From NCBI RefSeq assembly GCF_000429485.1, contig NZ_AUBY01000028.1:1-51939 (forward strand): a stretch of 51,939 bases of DNA, read 5' to 3'. This DNA comes from Aliagarivorans marinus DSM 23064. Lineage in GTDB: Bacteria; Pseudomonadota; Gammaproteobacteria; Enterobacterales; Celerinatantimonadaceae. Under the pieces are notes generated by a model, which saw only the letters and a list, made by a program, of their open reading frames with translations, made no database searches and was not told where the DNA came from. Positions 35,950 through 44,858 of the stretch are shown piece after piece. A program made the position numbers and the translations under genes. The first letter of the stretch is position 1. Every line of letters starts with the position of its first letter.

Positions 35950-38840
35950 GGCGCCGAATCGGCGTTAGCGCGTGGCAAAAACTGCTGCCACGCCTGACAC
36001 ACCACCGATAAATCCAAATCAAAGCGCTGCCGCTCCACCAGCCTTGGCTGGCCCTGCAGCGACTGGCGGTGGCCTTCATCGCGGATATCTAAGTAAGCCT
36101 GAATCAAGCCCAAGGTCTGCTCCGCAGTGAGCAGCCCTAACTCGCCTGCCACCTCAAAGATCCGCACATTGTCGCTCCAGCGCATTAGCTCCTTAGACTC
36201 GGCCGCATTGGCCAACACAAGATACTGAGCCAGAAACTCGATATCGACCATTCCTCCGGCGCTTTGCTTGAGATCGAAGATATGCTCGCTTTCGCGGCTC
36301 AGGTGCCCCTTCATCTTGTCGCGCATCTCGATAACCTGGGCTTGCAGCTCCGCACTCTGACGGGGGCGACTTAAGATCTCCTCACGCACCTTGCCAAAGC
36401 CTTCGCACAGATCGCTATCGCCGTAAATCGGCCGAGCCCGCACCAAGGCCTGATGCTCCCAGGTCCAGGCCTGCTGGCGCTGGTAATCGGCATAAGCTTC
36501 CAAAGAGGAGACCAACAGGCCGGAGCTGCCCGATGGGCGCAAGCGCATATCCAGCTCATACAGCACCCCCGATGCAGTGCGGGTGTTGAACAAGAACATA
36601 ATCCGCTGTGCCAGCTTTAGGTAGAACTGCTTGGCATCGATGCTCTTCTCGCCATCGGTATAGTGGCTGCTCTCGCTGTTGTGCAGGAACACCAAGTCCA
36701 GATCCGAGCCGTAGCCGGTTTCAATGCCGCCAATCTTGCCATAGCCAATCACCGCAAAGCCGCGCTCTCCTTGCTCAAGGTGCGATGGCTTGCCAAAGCG
36801 CTCGGTGATCTGCAGCCAGGCCTGCTCGACCACCGCTTCAACAATTACCTCGGCCACCGCAGTCAGGTGATCGCTCACCTTCATCAGCGGCAATGCCCCG
36901 GCGATATCGGCAGCCGTAATGCGCAGAGTTTGGATCTGCTTGAACTGGCGCAGCGCCTCCATCTGCTGCTCCATATCCTCTGGGGGAATGCGCAGCATAA
37001 ACTCGCGCAGCTGGGAGCGATAGCTCTCCGGCTCCACCGGACTAAACAGCAACTTGGGATCGAGCAACTCATCGAGCAGGATCGGATAGTTAGCCAACAT
37101 ATCCGCCAACATGGCGCTGCCGGCACACAAACGCAGCAGCTGCTGCAGCGCGCCGGGGTTCTCAGCTAACAGCTCTAGATAAGCGGTACGCTGGACGATC
37201 CGCTCCAGCAGCTGCATCACCCGCGGCAGCACCAAGTCCACCTGTTCATGGGTCAGCAGTTGTTGCAGTAAGCATGGCATCAAGCGCTCGAGGGTCTGGC
37301 GGCCACGTTGGCCGATCTGGCGGCGCTCCAAGGCATGCATAAAGTGATAGAGCGCCTCTACCCTCGGATTTATCCGTTCTTGCTCATCCACCAGCGACGC
37401 CATTACCTGCGTCAGCTCCTCGCGTTTAGCGCCGCAGTGCCAGAGGTCTTCATACACCGGTTCAGCTTTACCGGCCTGCTGCTCTTCCTCACCAATCGCT
37501 TGCTGGAAGAAGTCATTAACTTCTTGATGCACCGTTTGTAGCTGTTCGTAGAAGCTGTCCCAATCGTTTTGCTGCATCGCCACGACTAATCGCTGCTGAT
37601 TAATCTCGTCGGTGGGTAGGGTCTGGGTTTGCTGATCATCGAACTGCTGCAGGGCGTTTTCAACTCTGCGCAGGTAGAGGTAGTTGCGACGTAGCATCTG
37701 CGCTTCTTCGTCAGTAAACACCCCCAATTGTGCCAGCTGCTCCAGCGCTTGCAGTAGCGAACGGGTTTGCAGGCTGGGTTCACGACCACCGCGGATAAGT
37801 TGGAAGGCCTGCACCACAAACTCAATTTCGCGGATCCCACCACTGCCGAGCTTGATGTTATCTTTCAAACCCTTGCGGCGGATTTCTGAATTAATCATCG
37901 CCTTCATTGAGCGTAGCGACTGTACAGCACTGAAATCGATGTAGCGGCGGTACACATAAGGGCGAAGCATCTGTTTCAACTCGTCATCCAGCTCATGCTG
38001 GCCATTGAGTACCCGCGCCTTAACCATCGCGTAGCGCTCCCAGTCACGCCCGTGGTGCTGGTAGTAATCCTCGAAGGCGGAGAAGCTGATCGCCAGCGGG
38101 CCAGAGTCGCCAAACGGACGCAGCCGCATATCCACCCGGAACACAAAGCCATCGCGGGTGCGCTGGTCGAGCAGCTGGATCAGCCGTTGGCCCATGCGAA
38201 TAAAGAACTGCTGGTTAGCAATACTACGACGTGCACCTTCGGTTTCGCCGTTCTCGGGAAAACAAAAGATAAGGTCGATATCCGAGGAGAAATTAAGCTC
38301 ATGCCCGCCCAGTTTGCCCATGCCAATTACCACCAAGGGCTGAGCCTCGCCCGCCGCGTTAACCGGCGTGCCCCACTCCTTGCTGCATTGCTGATAAAGC
38401 CAGTGATTGGCCTGCTGCACCAGCAGATCGGCCAGTTCGCTCAACTGCACAATGCTCTGCTCCGCCGCTTGGCCCAAGCACAGCTCTTTCCAGGCAATCC
38501 GTACCATCTGTTTACGACGGCACTGGCGCAGCACCTTTTGCGCGGCCACATCATTGATTTGCGTGGCTAAACGCTGCTGTAGCTCGCTGGCAAGCGCCTT
38601 GGCATCGAAGGGGGAGCTTAATTCTTGCTGCTGCCATAGATCCAACAGCAGTTGCGGCTCGGCAATACAGGACTTCGCGATAAAGTCACTCATCGCAAAT
38701 GCCTGCAGTGTGGCGCTACGCTGGGCGTCATCGAGCTGCTCTACATCCGGGTTGAGCGATACAAGTTGCTGCCAGTACTTATCCGCGAGTTCTGTTAGGG
38801 TCGAAGGCAAAGAGGAAAGGGTCGCCATTGCATGTTCCAT
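35946..38840 (-). CDS. glnE: Bifunctional glutamine synthetase adenylyltransferase / adenylyl-removing enzyme GlnE
   Basis: GlnE adds and removes AMP on glutamine synthetase in response to PII and glutamine. The 964-aa protein has the expected two nucleotidyltransferase domains. The N-terminal deadenylylating one has GKLGGHELNFSSDIDLIF near residue 187, and the C-terminal adenylylating one has GKIGGIETGYGSDLDLVF near 713. Both keep the DXD metal pair. The ATG at 38840 is preferred because AGGATG lies 8 bases upstream; a second ATG four codons in is the alternative. The E. coli protein has 946 aa. Confidence 0.96.
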   Translation of the reverse strand: MEHAMATLSSLPSTLTELADKYWQQLVSLNPDVEQLDDAQRSATLQAFAMSDFIAKSCIAEPQLLLDLWQQQELSSPFDAKALASELQQRLATQINDVAAQKVLRQCRRKQMVRIAWKELCLGQAAEQSIVQLSELADLLVQQANHWLYQQCSKEWGTPVNAAGEAQPLVVIGMGKLGGHELNFSSDIDLIFCFPENGETEGARRSIANQQFFIRMGQRLIQLLDQRTRDGFVFRVDMRLRPFGDSGPLAISFSAFEDYYQHHGRDWERYAMVKARVLNGQHELDDELKQMLRPYVYRRYIDFSAVQSLRSMKAMINSEIRRKGLKDNIKLGSGGIREIEFVVQAFQLIRGGREPSLQTRSLLQALEQLAQLGVFTDEEAQMLRRNYLYLRRVENALQQFDDQQTQTLPTDEINQQRLVVAMQQNDWDSFYEQLQTVHQEVNDFFQQAIGEEEQQAGKAEPVYEDLWHCGAKREELTQVMASLVDEQERINPRVEALYHFMHALERRQIGQRGRQTLERLMPCLLQQLLTHEQVDLVLPRVMQLLERIVQRTAYLELLAENPGALQQLLRLCAGSAMLADMLANYPILLDELLDPKLLFSPVEPESYRSQLREFMLRIPPEDMEQQMEALRQFKQIQTLRITAADIAGALPLMKVSDHLTAVAEVIVEAVVEQAWLQITERFGKPSHLEQGERGFAVIGYGKIGGIETGYGSDLDLVFLHNSESSHYTDGEKSIDAKQFYLKLAQRIMFLFNTRTASGVLYELDMRLRPSGSSGLLVSSLEAYADYQRQQAWTWEHQALVRARPIYGDSDLCEGFGKVREEILSRPRQSAELQAQVIEMRDKMKGHLSRESEHIFDLKQSAGGMVDIEFLAQYLVLANAAESKELMRWSDNVRIFEVAGELGLLTAEQTLGLIQAYLDIRDEGHRQSLQGQPRLVERQRFDLDLSVVCQAWQQFLPRANADSAP

Positions 38841-38938
38841 AAATCACATCCTGATGGATGAATAATAACGAGCATAGTTAGACTAAACTACCGAAGTACC
38901 GCGTTATTTTTGTCATTCACGAGCTCAAGGAGTGAGCC

Positions 38939-39244
38939 ATGTTGGAATATTTAGCGTTGGGCGTCCTGCTGTTTGTCGCCTTGGTTTTTTTCTACGGCAT
39001 TATCGCCATCCATGACATCCCTTACGAAATCGCCCAACACCGCAATCACCCGCATCAAGATGCGATTCACGTCGCTGGCTGGGTCAGCCTGTTCACCCTG
39101 CATGTATTGTGGCCGTTTCTGTGGATCTGGGCGACCCTGTATCGCGAGGATCGTGGCTGGGGCTTTAGCCATGGTCGGCCCGATCCTCAGTTACAGGCAC
39201 TGATCGAGCGCATCGAAGCCCTAGAGCAGAAGGAGGATATCTAA
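38939..39244 (+). CDS. yiaW: DUF3302 inner-membrane protein (YiaW-like)
   Basis: This 101-aa protein has two hydrophobic segments (LALGVLLFVALVFFYGIIA and VAGWVSLFTLHVLWPFLWIW) separated by a conserved IHDIPYEIAQHRNHPHQDAI loop, the DUF3302 pattern. In E. coli YiaW is encoded with the HlyD-like YiaV, as here. A GGAG site precedes the ATG, and its stop overlaps the next start by one base. The function is unknown; it may form the membrane base of an export complex with the fusion protein. Confidence 0.88.
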   Translation: MLEYLALGVLLFVALVFFYGIIAIHDIPYEIAQHRNHPHQDAIHVAGWVSLFTLHVLWPFLWIWATLYREDRGWGFSHGRPDPQLQALIERIEALEQKEDI

Positions 39245-40200
39245 TGGAAGTACTGTTAATCCTCACTTACAGCGCTATCTGTATCTGCATCTTTAAGGTG
39301 TTCAAGCTCCCGCTCAACAAATGGACGGTGCCCACCGCCGTGCTCGGCGGCATCGTCTTGCTTGGCGCCATCATGGTCACCATGAACTACAACCACCCCT
39401 ACTCAGAGGTGGCCCGCAAGTATGTCCCGACCACCCCAATCGTGCCGGAGGTCAGTGGCCATGTGGTGGATGTACCAATCAAAGCCAACCATCCGCTTGA
39501 GCCGGGTGAGATCCTGTTTCAGATCGACGCCGCTCCGTTTGTCGCCAAGCGAGATGCCCTACGCGCCCAGCTCAGCGCCGCTGAGGAAGATCTGGATCGG
39601 GCCCAAACCTTGCGAAAACGCGGCGTGGGCAGTGAGCGCGATGTAGACCGCGCCCGCAGCGAGATGGAACGGCTGGAAGGCGAGCTGGAAGTGGCCAGCT
39701 TTCACGTCGAGGAGACCACCGTGCGAGCGCCGGGCCATGGCTACGTAACCCAGCTGATTTTACATCCGGGGATGCGCGCGGTGTCATTGCCGCTACAGCC
39801 GAGCATGGTGTTCGTGCACGACCAAGATGCTCGCTATGTGGCCTTCTTCTGGCAAAACAACGTGCTGCGCATTGAGCCGGGGCTAGAGGCGGAAATCGCC
39901 TTTGACGCCATCCCCGGCAAGGTGTTTACCGGTAAGGTGGAAGAGGTGTTGCCGATGATGGCTGAGGGGCAACTTAAGCCCTCTGGCACGCTGATAACGG
40001 TAAACCCCTATGCGGAAACCGCCGGTCGGGTACCGGTGATTATTAGCATCAGCGATCCGCGCTTCGAGGCGTATCAACTGCCCGGTGGTGCCTTTGGTCA
40101 GGCAGCGGTATACAGCGAGCACGCCCATCATGTGGCGATCATCAGGCGTATGCTACTGCGCATGTCGTCGTGGATGAGCTTCCTGTTCCCCTTCCACTGA
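39244..40200 (+). CDS. yiaV: HlyD-family membrane fusion protein (YiaV-like)
   Basis: A 318-aa periplasmic adaptor anchored by two N-terminal hydrophobic segments (about 2-17 and 29-46). A biotinyl-lipoyl-like half (VSGHVVDVPIKANHPLEPGE), an alpha-helical hairpin of about 60 residues (AQLSAAEEDLDRAQTLRKRG) and the second lipoyl half (VRAPGHGYVTQLILHPGM) follow, then a beta-barrel domain. It is shorter than E. coli YiaV (378 aa). It forms an operon with the DUF3302 gene. No ABC or RND pump is adjacent; TolC, about 6 kb away, is a possible outer partner, which is inference only. Confidence 0.88.
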   Translation: MEVLLILTYSAICICIFKVFKLPLNKWTVPTAVLGGIVLLGAIMVTMNYNHPYSEVARKYVPTTPIVPEVSGHVVDVPIKANHPLEPGEILFQIDAAPFVAKRDALRAQLSAAEEDLDRAQTLRKRGVGSERDVDRARSEMERLEGELEVASFHVEETTVRAPGHGYVTQLILHPGMRAVSLPLQPSMVFVHDQDARYVAFFWQNNVLRIEPGLEAEIAFDAIPGKVFTGKVEEVLPMMAEGQLKPSGTLITVNPYAETAGRVPVIISISDPRFEAYQLPGGAFGQAAVYSEHAHHVAIIRRMLLRMSSWMSFLFPFH

Positions 40201-40241
40201 TCAGCACTCTCGTACAACAGCTCGTAGTGCAGACACAAAAA

Positions 40242-40261
40242 AGCCCGGCATCAGCCGGGCT
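40242..40261 (-). terminator. Terminator of the peroxiredoxin gene
   Basis: On the minus strand AGCCCGGC and GCCGGGCT form an 8-bp stem with a 4-nt loop, followed by six T. Confidence 0.88.
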
Positions 40262-40290
40262 AAACACTTAGGAACTCGGTTAACTAAGTC

Positions 40291-40896
40291 TTACAGTTCT
40301 TCTGCGTTAGCAGACAGGTACTTAGCTACGCCTTCTGGGCTTGCGTCCATACCTTCTTTACCTTCTTCCCACTGAGCTGGGCATACTTCGCCGTTTTTCT
40401 CGTGGAAGTTCAGAGCGTCAACCATACGCAGCATCTCGTCGATGTTACGGCCAAGTGGCAGGTCGTTAACTACTTGGTGACGTACAACACCTTCGCTGTC
40501 GATTAGGAAAGAACCACGGAAGGCTACGCCAGCTTCTGGGTGCTCAACGTCGTAGGCTTGACAGATTTCGTGCTTCACGTCAGCTACCAGTGGGTATTTA
40601 ACTGGACCGATACCGCCATCTTCGATAGCAGTGTTACGCCATGCGTTGTGAGAGAACTGAGAATCGATAGATACGCCGATTACTTCAACGCCTTTGGCTT
40701 GGAAGTCTTCGAAGCGGTGATCGAAGGCAATCAGCTCTGAAGGGCATACAAAGGTGAAGTCCAGTGGGTAGAAGAATACAACTGCTGCCTTACCTTTGAT
40801 GTGCTCGCTTAGAGTAAAGCTATCTACAATCTCACCGTTACCAAGAACAGCTGCAGCGGTAAAGTCAGGAGCGGGACGACCTACTAGTACACTCAT
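40291..40896 (-). CDS. Typical 2-Cys peroxiredoxin (AhpC/Prx1 type)
   Basis: This 201-aa thiol peroxidase reduces hydrogen peroxide and organic peroxides. The peroxidatic Cys51 is in DFTFVCPSE and the resolving Cys172 in GEVCPAQW. GGIG near residue 90 and the C-terminal KYL resemble the GGLG/YF features of over-oxidation-sensitive peroxiredoxins. It is closer to the Prx1 form, reduced by thioredoxin, than to enterobacterial AhpC, and no ahpF is adjacent. It is transcribed alone, with a candidate OxyR site upstream. Confidence 0.93.
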   Translation of the reverse strand: MSVLVGRPAPDFTAAAVLGNGEIVDSFTLSEHIKGKAAVVFFYPLDFTFVCPSELIAFDHRFEDFQAKGVEVIGVSIDSQFSHNAWRNTAIEDGGIGPVKYPLVADVKHEICQAYDVEHPEAGVAFRGSFLIDSEGVVRHQVVNDLPLGRNIDEMLRMVDALNFHEKNGEVCPAQWEEGKEGMDASPEGVAKYLSANAEEL

Positions 40897-40968
40897 TTTG
40901 AAATTCCTTGTTTAAGAAGTTGCTTAAGTTTCGTAGCTAATCATGCGGTATCGACACGCCGATGGCGA

Positions 40969-41005
40969 ATCGAATAAATCGATTATTTTGATAGGCAAGT
41001 GCTAT
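40969..41005. promoter_or_regulatory. Candidate OxyR-binding site upstream of the peroxiredoxin gene
   Basis: Four tetranucleotides spaced by exactly 7 bases read ATCG, CGAT, ATAG and CTAT (40969-41005). The OxyR tetramer pattern is ATAG-N7-CTAT-N7-ATAG-N7-CTAT, so 14 of 16 defined bases match, with the second pair perfect inside GATAG-N7-CTATC. It lies about 75-110 bases upstream of the start codon. Confidence 0.6.
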
Positions 41006-41121
41006 CAAACAATCAATTAACAAGATCATTGCTCAATTAACACACAAAAGCAACAGCACTCAGGCAGAATTCATCTAAATGAGATTTAGTTGATGCGAAT
41101 CAGTGGATTAGTGTGCTCGCG

Positions 41122-42201
41122 CTAATCGTCGAGGTAGCGCAGTGCCACTCGCTGGGTGTGATTGGTCACCAGCTCATAGGCAATCGTGCCGATGCTGGCC
41201 GCAACTTTTTCCGCAGGCAGTTCAGGGCCCCATAACACCACCCGATCGCCGGGTCTGTCTTGCGCCTCTGGGCCGAGCTCAACACACAGCATATCCATCG
41301 ACACCCGGCCGACAATCGGTACCTCACGCCCATTCACCCACACCGGCGTGCCACTGGGCGCGGTACGCGGATAGCCATCGCCATAGCCCATCGCCACCAC
41401 ACCTAATCGGGTTGCACGCTCAGACTGCCAGCTCGCGCCGTAGCCTACCGAGCCGCCTTTGGGATGCTCGCGCACCGCTATCAAGGTGCTTTGCATGGTC
41501 ATGGCAGGAATGAGCTTAAAGTCGCGGCCGAAGCTATCTACCTGTGGCGAGATCCCATAGAGGGCAATCCCCGGGCGGTTCCAGCTGCCGTGGCTTTGCG
41601 GGTGAAATAGAATACCGGCGGAGTTGGCGAAGGAGGTTTCAAGCGCCAGTTCGCCTTGCTGCTCATCGAAGCAGGCTTGCTGCTGGCGATTGAGCGGATG
41701 CTCTGGCTCATCGGCACAGGCAAAGTGGCTCATCAGTTTGACCGGCTGCTGGATGTTTCGGCAAGCCTGAATACGTGGCTGTAGATCGCGCCACTGCTCA
41801 GGTAACAGACCCAAGCGATGCATACCGGTATCAATCTTAACCCACACCTCCAGCGGCGCTGGCAGGCGGCTTTGCTCCAAGCAGCGCAGCTGCTCTTCGC
41901 TGTGCAAGGCTACTGCGACACCATGTTGGGATAGTTGCAGTGCTTCCTCAGCGCTGAAGAAGCCTTCCAGCACTAGCAGCGGCTTGGTCACCCCCGCCTC
42001 ACGTAGCGCAACCGCCTCGCTGGCCCGCGCCACGCCGTAGCCATCGGCCTCGGTAAGGGTGTTAACCACCCCCTCAACGCCATGGCCATAGGCATTGGCT
42101 TTCACCACCGCCATCATCTTGGACTGGGGCGAATAGCTTCGTAGTTGCTTGAGGTTGTGTCGCAGGGCTGCTCGCGACACCAGAGCTTGTGCTACATCCA
42201 T
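41122..42201 (-). CDS. alr: Alanine racemase (PLP-dependent)
   Basis: Alr supplies D-alanine for peptidoglycan. With the ATG at 42201 the protein has 359 aa, the E. coli length, and aligns as MDVAQALVSRAALRHNL; a GTG four codons upstream is less likely. The PLP lysine is K34 in VVKANAYGHG, and the second catalytic base is the Tyr in SVGYGASW near residue 255. RVSMDMLCVEL is also typical. It follows dnaB by about 14 bases, the same dnaB-alr order as in E. coli. Confidence 0.96.
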   Translation of the reverse strand: MDVAQALVSRAALRHNLKQLRSYSPQSKMMAVVKANAYGHGVEGVVNTLTEADGYGVARASEAVALREAGVTKPLLVLEGFFSAEEALQLSQHGVAVALHSEEQLRCLEQSRLPAPLEVWVKIDTGMHRLGLLPEQWRDLQPRIQACRNIQQPVKLMSHFACADEPEHPLNRQQQACFDEQQGELALETSFANSAGILFHPQSHGSWNRPGIALYGISPQVDSFGRDFKLIPAMTMQSTLIAVREHPKGGSVGYGASWQSERATRLGVVAMGYGDGYPRTAPSGTPVWVNGREVPIVGRVSMDMLCVELGPEAQDRPGDRVVLWGPELPAEKVAASIGTIAYELVTNHTQRVALRYLDD

Positions 42202-42215
42202 ACCACTACACACGG

Positions 42216-43643
42216 TTACTCATCGTCGAAGAATTCTCCAGCGTAATTATCAAAGCGCGAGAACTGGCCTTGGAAGGTCAGCGGCACTTTACCAATAGGA
42301 CCGTTCCGCTGTTTACCGATGATAATCTCAGCCATACCTTTGTTGGCGCTGTCCTCGTGGTACACCTCATCCCGGTAGATGAACATAATCAAGTCGGCAT
42401 CCTGCTCAATAGAGCCCGATTCACGCAAGTCAGAGTTTACCGGGCGTTTATCGGCACGTTGCTCCAAGCTACGGTTTAGCTGCGATAGTGCCACCACCGG
42501 CACCTCAAGCTCTTTGGCCAGCGCTTTAAGCGAGCGCGAGATCTCGGCGATCTCCAGGGTACGGTTTTCACTCAGGCCCGGTACCTGCATCAGCTGTAGG
42601 TAGTCGACCATGATCATGCTAATACCGCCATGTTCGCGGGCAACCCGGCGAGCACGTGAACGCACCTCGGTCGGCGTCAAACCCGAAGAGTCATCAATAT
42701 ACATCTTCGATTTTTCGGCCATCAGACCCATGGTTGACGACAGGCGAGCCCAATCGTCATCATCCAAACGGCCGGTTCTGACCTTGGTTTGGTCAATGCG
42801 GCCTAAGGAGGCCAGCATACGCATCATGATCTGCTCAGAGGGCATCTCCAAGCTGAAGATTAGCACCGGCTTGTCTTGGGTCATTGCGGCATATTCGCAA
42901 AGGTTCATGGCGAAGGTGGTTTTACCCATGGAAGGACGCGCAGCAACAATAATCAAATCGGAGGGTTGCAAGCCGGCGGTCATTCTATCCAGATCACTAA
43001 ACCCACTGGATACCCCCGTCACCCCGCCAGAATCAGGAGATTTATAGAGCTCTTCAATGCGGTCAATCGTATCTGAGAGGATACTTTTAACTTCCTGTGG
43101 GCCTTCGCTGGTATTGGTACGTGCCTCAGCAATCTTAAACACCTTACTCTCGGCGAAGTCGAGCAGCTCAGCACTCTCTCGGCCCTGCGGCTCGTAGCAA
43201 CTGTCGGCAATCTCATTGGCCACCGAGATAAGCTCACGGGTCACCGCGCGCTCGCGCACAATATCGGCGTAGGCGCGAATGTTGGCGGCACTTGGGGTGT
43301 TTTTGGCGATCTCGCCCAAGTAGGCAAAGCCGCCGATGTCTTCCAGCTGTTCTTGGCGCTCCAGCTCTTCCGAAACGGTAACCAGATCCACCGGTGAACC
43401 CTTCTCGGCCAAACGCGCCATCGCGTTAAAAATGTGTTGGTGCGGACGTTGATAGAAGTCCTGAGCCACCACCTTCTCAGCGACGCCATCCCATGCGTTA
43501 TTGTCCAGCATCAAGCCGCCAAGTACGGCTTGCTCCGCTTCCGAGGAGTGAGGTGGAACCTTAAGCTGCTCGACCTGAGCATCACCTTTGGTGTTGTTGC
43601 GTGGTCGCTTACTATTGGCAGCTGAGTTTGCAGAAGGAGCCAT
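42216..43643 (-). CDS. dnaB: Replicative DNA helicase DnaB
   Basis: This hexameric 5'-3' helicase works at the replication fork. The 475-aa protein has the N-terminal primase-interacting domain (PPHSSEAEQAVLGGLMLDN onwards) and a RecA-type ATPase domain. Walker A is ARPSMGKT near residue 239, Walker B is IMVDYLQLM, and DnaB-type LSQLNRSLEQR and GSIEQDAD follow. No intein interrupts it. The N-terminus has a basic, low-complexity extension of about 28 residues. It is upstream of alr in one unit. Confidence 0.97.
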   Translation of the reverse strand: MAPSANSAANSKRPRNNTKGDAQVEQLKVPPHSSEAEQAVLGGLMLDNNAWDGVAEKVVAQDFYQRPHQHIFNAMARLAEKGSPVDLVTVSEELERQEQLEDIGGFAYLGEIAKNTPSAANIRAYADIVRERAVTRELISVANEIADSCYEPQGRESAELLDFAESKVFKIAEARTNTSEGPQEVKSILSDTIDRIEELYKSPDSGGVTGVSSGFSDLDRMTAGLQPSDLIIVAARPSMGKTTFAMNLCEYAAMTQDKPVLIFSLEMPSEQIMMRMLASLGRIDQTKVRTGRLDDDDWARLSSTMGLMAEKSKMYIDDSSGLTPTEVRSRARRVAREHGGISMIMVDYLQLMQVPGLSENRTLEIAEISRSLKALAKELEVPVVALSQLNRSLEQRADKRPVNSDLRESGSIEQDADLIMFIYRDEVYHEDSANKGMAEIIIGKQRNGPIGKVPLTFQGQFSRFDNYAGEFFDDE

Positions 43644-43807
43644 GGAATTACGTCGTTAAATATTCGGCCCTCTATTATGCGCGATAAGCCGCTACTGAGC
43701 TAGCGCCTGTTTATCGTTCGCGTCGAGTTTTGCGTGAACAAAAGCGTTCAGTCGCTCAAACAAGGGGCATCAAGAGTGGGTAGGAAGTTGATAGTTGCGG
43801 GATGGCA

Positions 43808-43829
43808 AGTGGTGCCCATCGGCACCACT
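43808..43829. other. Strong hairpin without T tract after the cytochrome c gene
   Basis: AGTGGTGCC and GGCACCACT form a perfect 9-bp stem with a 4-nt loop, 14 bases past the cytochrome c stop. No T run follows on either strand, so it may stabilise the mRNA end or aid Rho-independent pausing poorly. Confidence 0.4.
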
Positions 43830-43842
43830 CAAGCGGAGGGTA

Positions 43843-44133
43843 TTACAGGGCCGAGAAATAAGCGGCCAGCTCTTTCATCTCGTCATCGGTCAACATTGCA
43901 GCCTGTCCCTGCATTACCGTGGCATTGGTCGTGCCGGTACGCTGCTTGTTCTTGTAGGCAACCAACGAGTCGTAGAGGTACTTTTCATTCTGCCCTTTCA
44001 GATTGGGGTAGCCATCAATGACGGCAATGCCATCAGGGCCATGGCAGCTATGGCAAAGTGGCGCTTTGGCGGGCGCTGCAGATAGGCTAAGGGAAGGCAG
44101 AACCAAGCATAGTGCCAATACTGACTTATTCAT
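43843..44133 (-). CDS. Small periplasmic cytochrome c (class I, c553-like)
   Basis: With the ATG at 44133, chosen for its GAGG ribosome-binding site, the product has 96 aa. It has a signal peptide ending near LSAAPAKA and a haem-binding CHSCH at 27-31. A likely axial Met lies in ATVMQGQAAML, and the LTDDEMKELAAYFSAL ending is typical of c553/c4-type cytochromes. It would carry single electrons in the periplasm. No oxidase or reductase is adjacent, so the redox partner is unknown. Confidence 0.9.
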   Translation of the reverse strand: MNKSVLALCLVLPSLSLSAAPAKAPLCHSCHGPDGIAVIDGYPNLKGQNEKYLYDSLVAYKNKQRTGTTNATVMQGQAAMLTDDEMKELAAYFSAL

Positions 44134-44231
44134 AAACATCCTCATTGTTAGTTATATCGCTCCATCACTCAGGTCCTTGATTACGGACCAACTGCCCTTT
44201 GAGCCTAACAGAGGCTTTGATTTTTCTCCAA

Positions 44232-44858
44232 TCACTGCAGCGCGTGCACCTGTGCGGCGTGAGGCACATCATCATGATCATGGGTGACCAGCAAGGCCGG
44301 GATGTTCATCGCCTTGATTTGAGCAAATACGAACTCGCGAAACTGCGCCCGTAGCGCTTTATCTAACTTGCTAAAGGGCTCATCAAGCAGCAGCAGTTCT
44401 GGCTCTGCCAACAGGCTGCGCAACACACTCACTCGCGCCCGTTGGCCACCGGACAAATGGCCGATATCGCGCTGCTGATAGCCACTTAGCTCGGCCTGTT
44501 CTAGCACCTGGGCAATCCGCCGTTCGGCTTCATCTCGAGACACATCGCCCAGGGCAAAACGCAGGTTCTGCTCCACATTAAAGTGGGGAAACAGTAGGTC
44601 GTCTTGAAACAAGATCCCCACCCGCCGGCGCGCTTGTGGCAACTTAAGTAGTTGCCGTTGATTAAGGACAATCTCGCCCGAGGCTGTAAAGCAACGCGAC
44701 AAGGTGCCAGCAATCGCCGCCAGCAGGGTCGATTTACCGCAGCCACTCGGTCCCATCACCGCAGCCACCTCACCGGGGGCTACCTCAAAGCTCAAGGGTG
44801 AAAACAGGTGGCGAGCATCGCCGCTAAATCGAATACTCAGCTGATTAAGTTCTAACAT
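44232..44858 (-). CDS. ynjD: ABC transporter ATP-binding protein (YnjD-like)
   Basis: This 208-aa ATPase has Walker A GPSGCGKS, signature LSGGQRAR, Walker B LLLLDEP and H-loop VTHDHDD. The ATPase core is complete and no C-terminal regulatory domain follows. It overlaps the permease gene by 14 bases. With the next two genes it forms a ynjBCD-type importer, related to thiamine and Fe/sulfate-type systems. The substrate of YnjBCD is not established. Confidence 0.9.
   Translation of the reverse strand: MLELNQLSIRFSGDARHLFSPLSFEVAPGEVAAVMGPSGCGKSTLLAAIAGTLSRCFTASGEIVLNQRQLLKLPQARRRVGILFQDDLLFPHFNVEQNLRFALGDVSRDEAERRIAQVLEQAELSGYQQRDIGHLSGGQRARVSVLRSLLAEPELLLLDEPFSKLDKALRAQFREFVFAQIKAMNIPALLVTHDHDDVPHAAQVHALQ

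Noticed and set aside
42216-43643. Intein in DnaB or quinolone-resistance change in ParC
   Set aside because: DnaB is uninterrupted at 475 aa, and ParC keeps Ser87 and Glu91.
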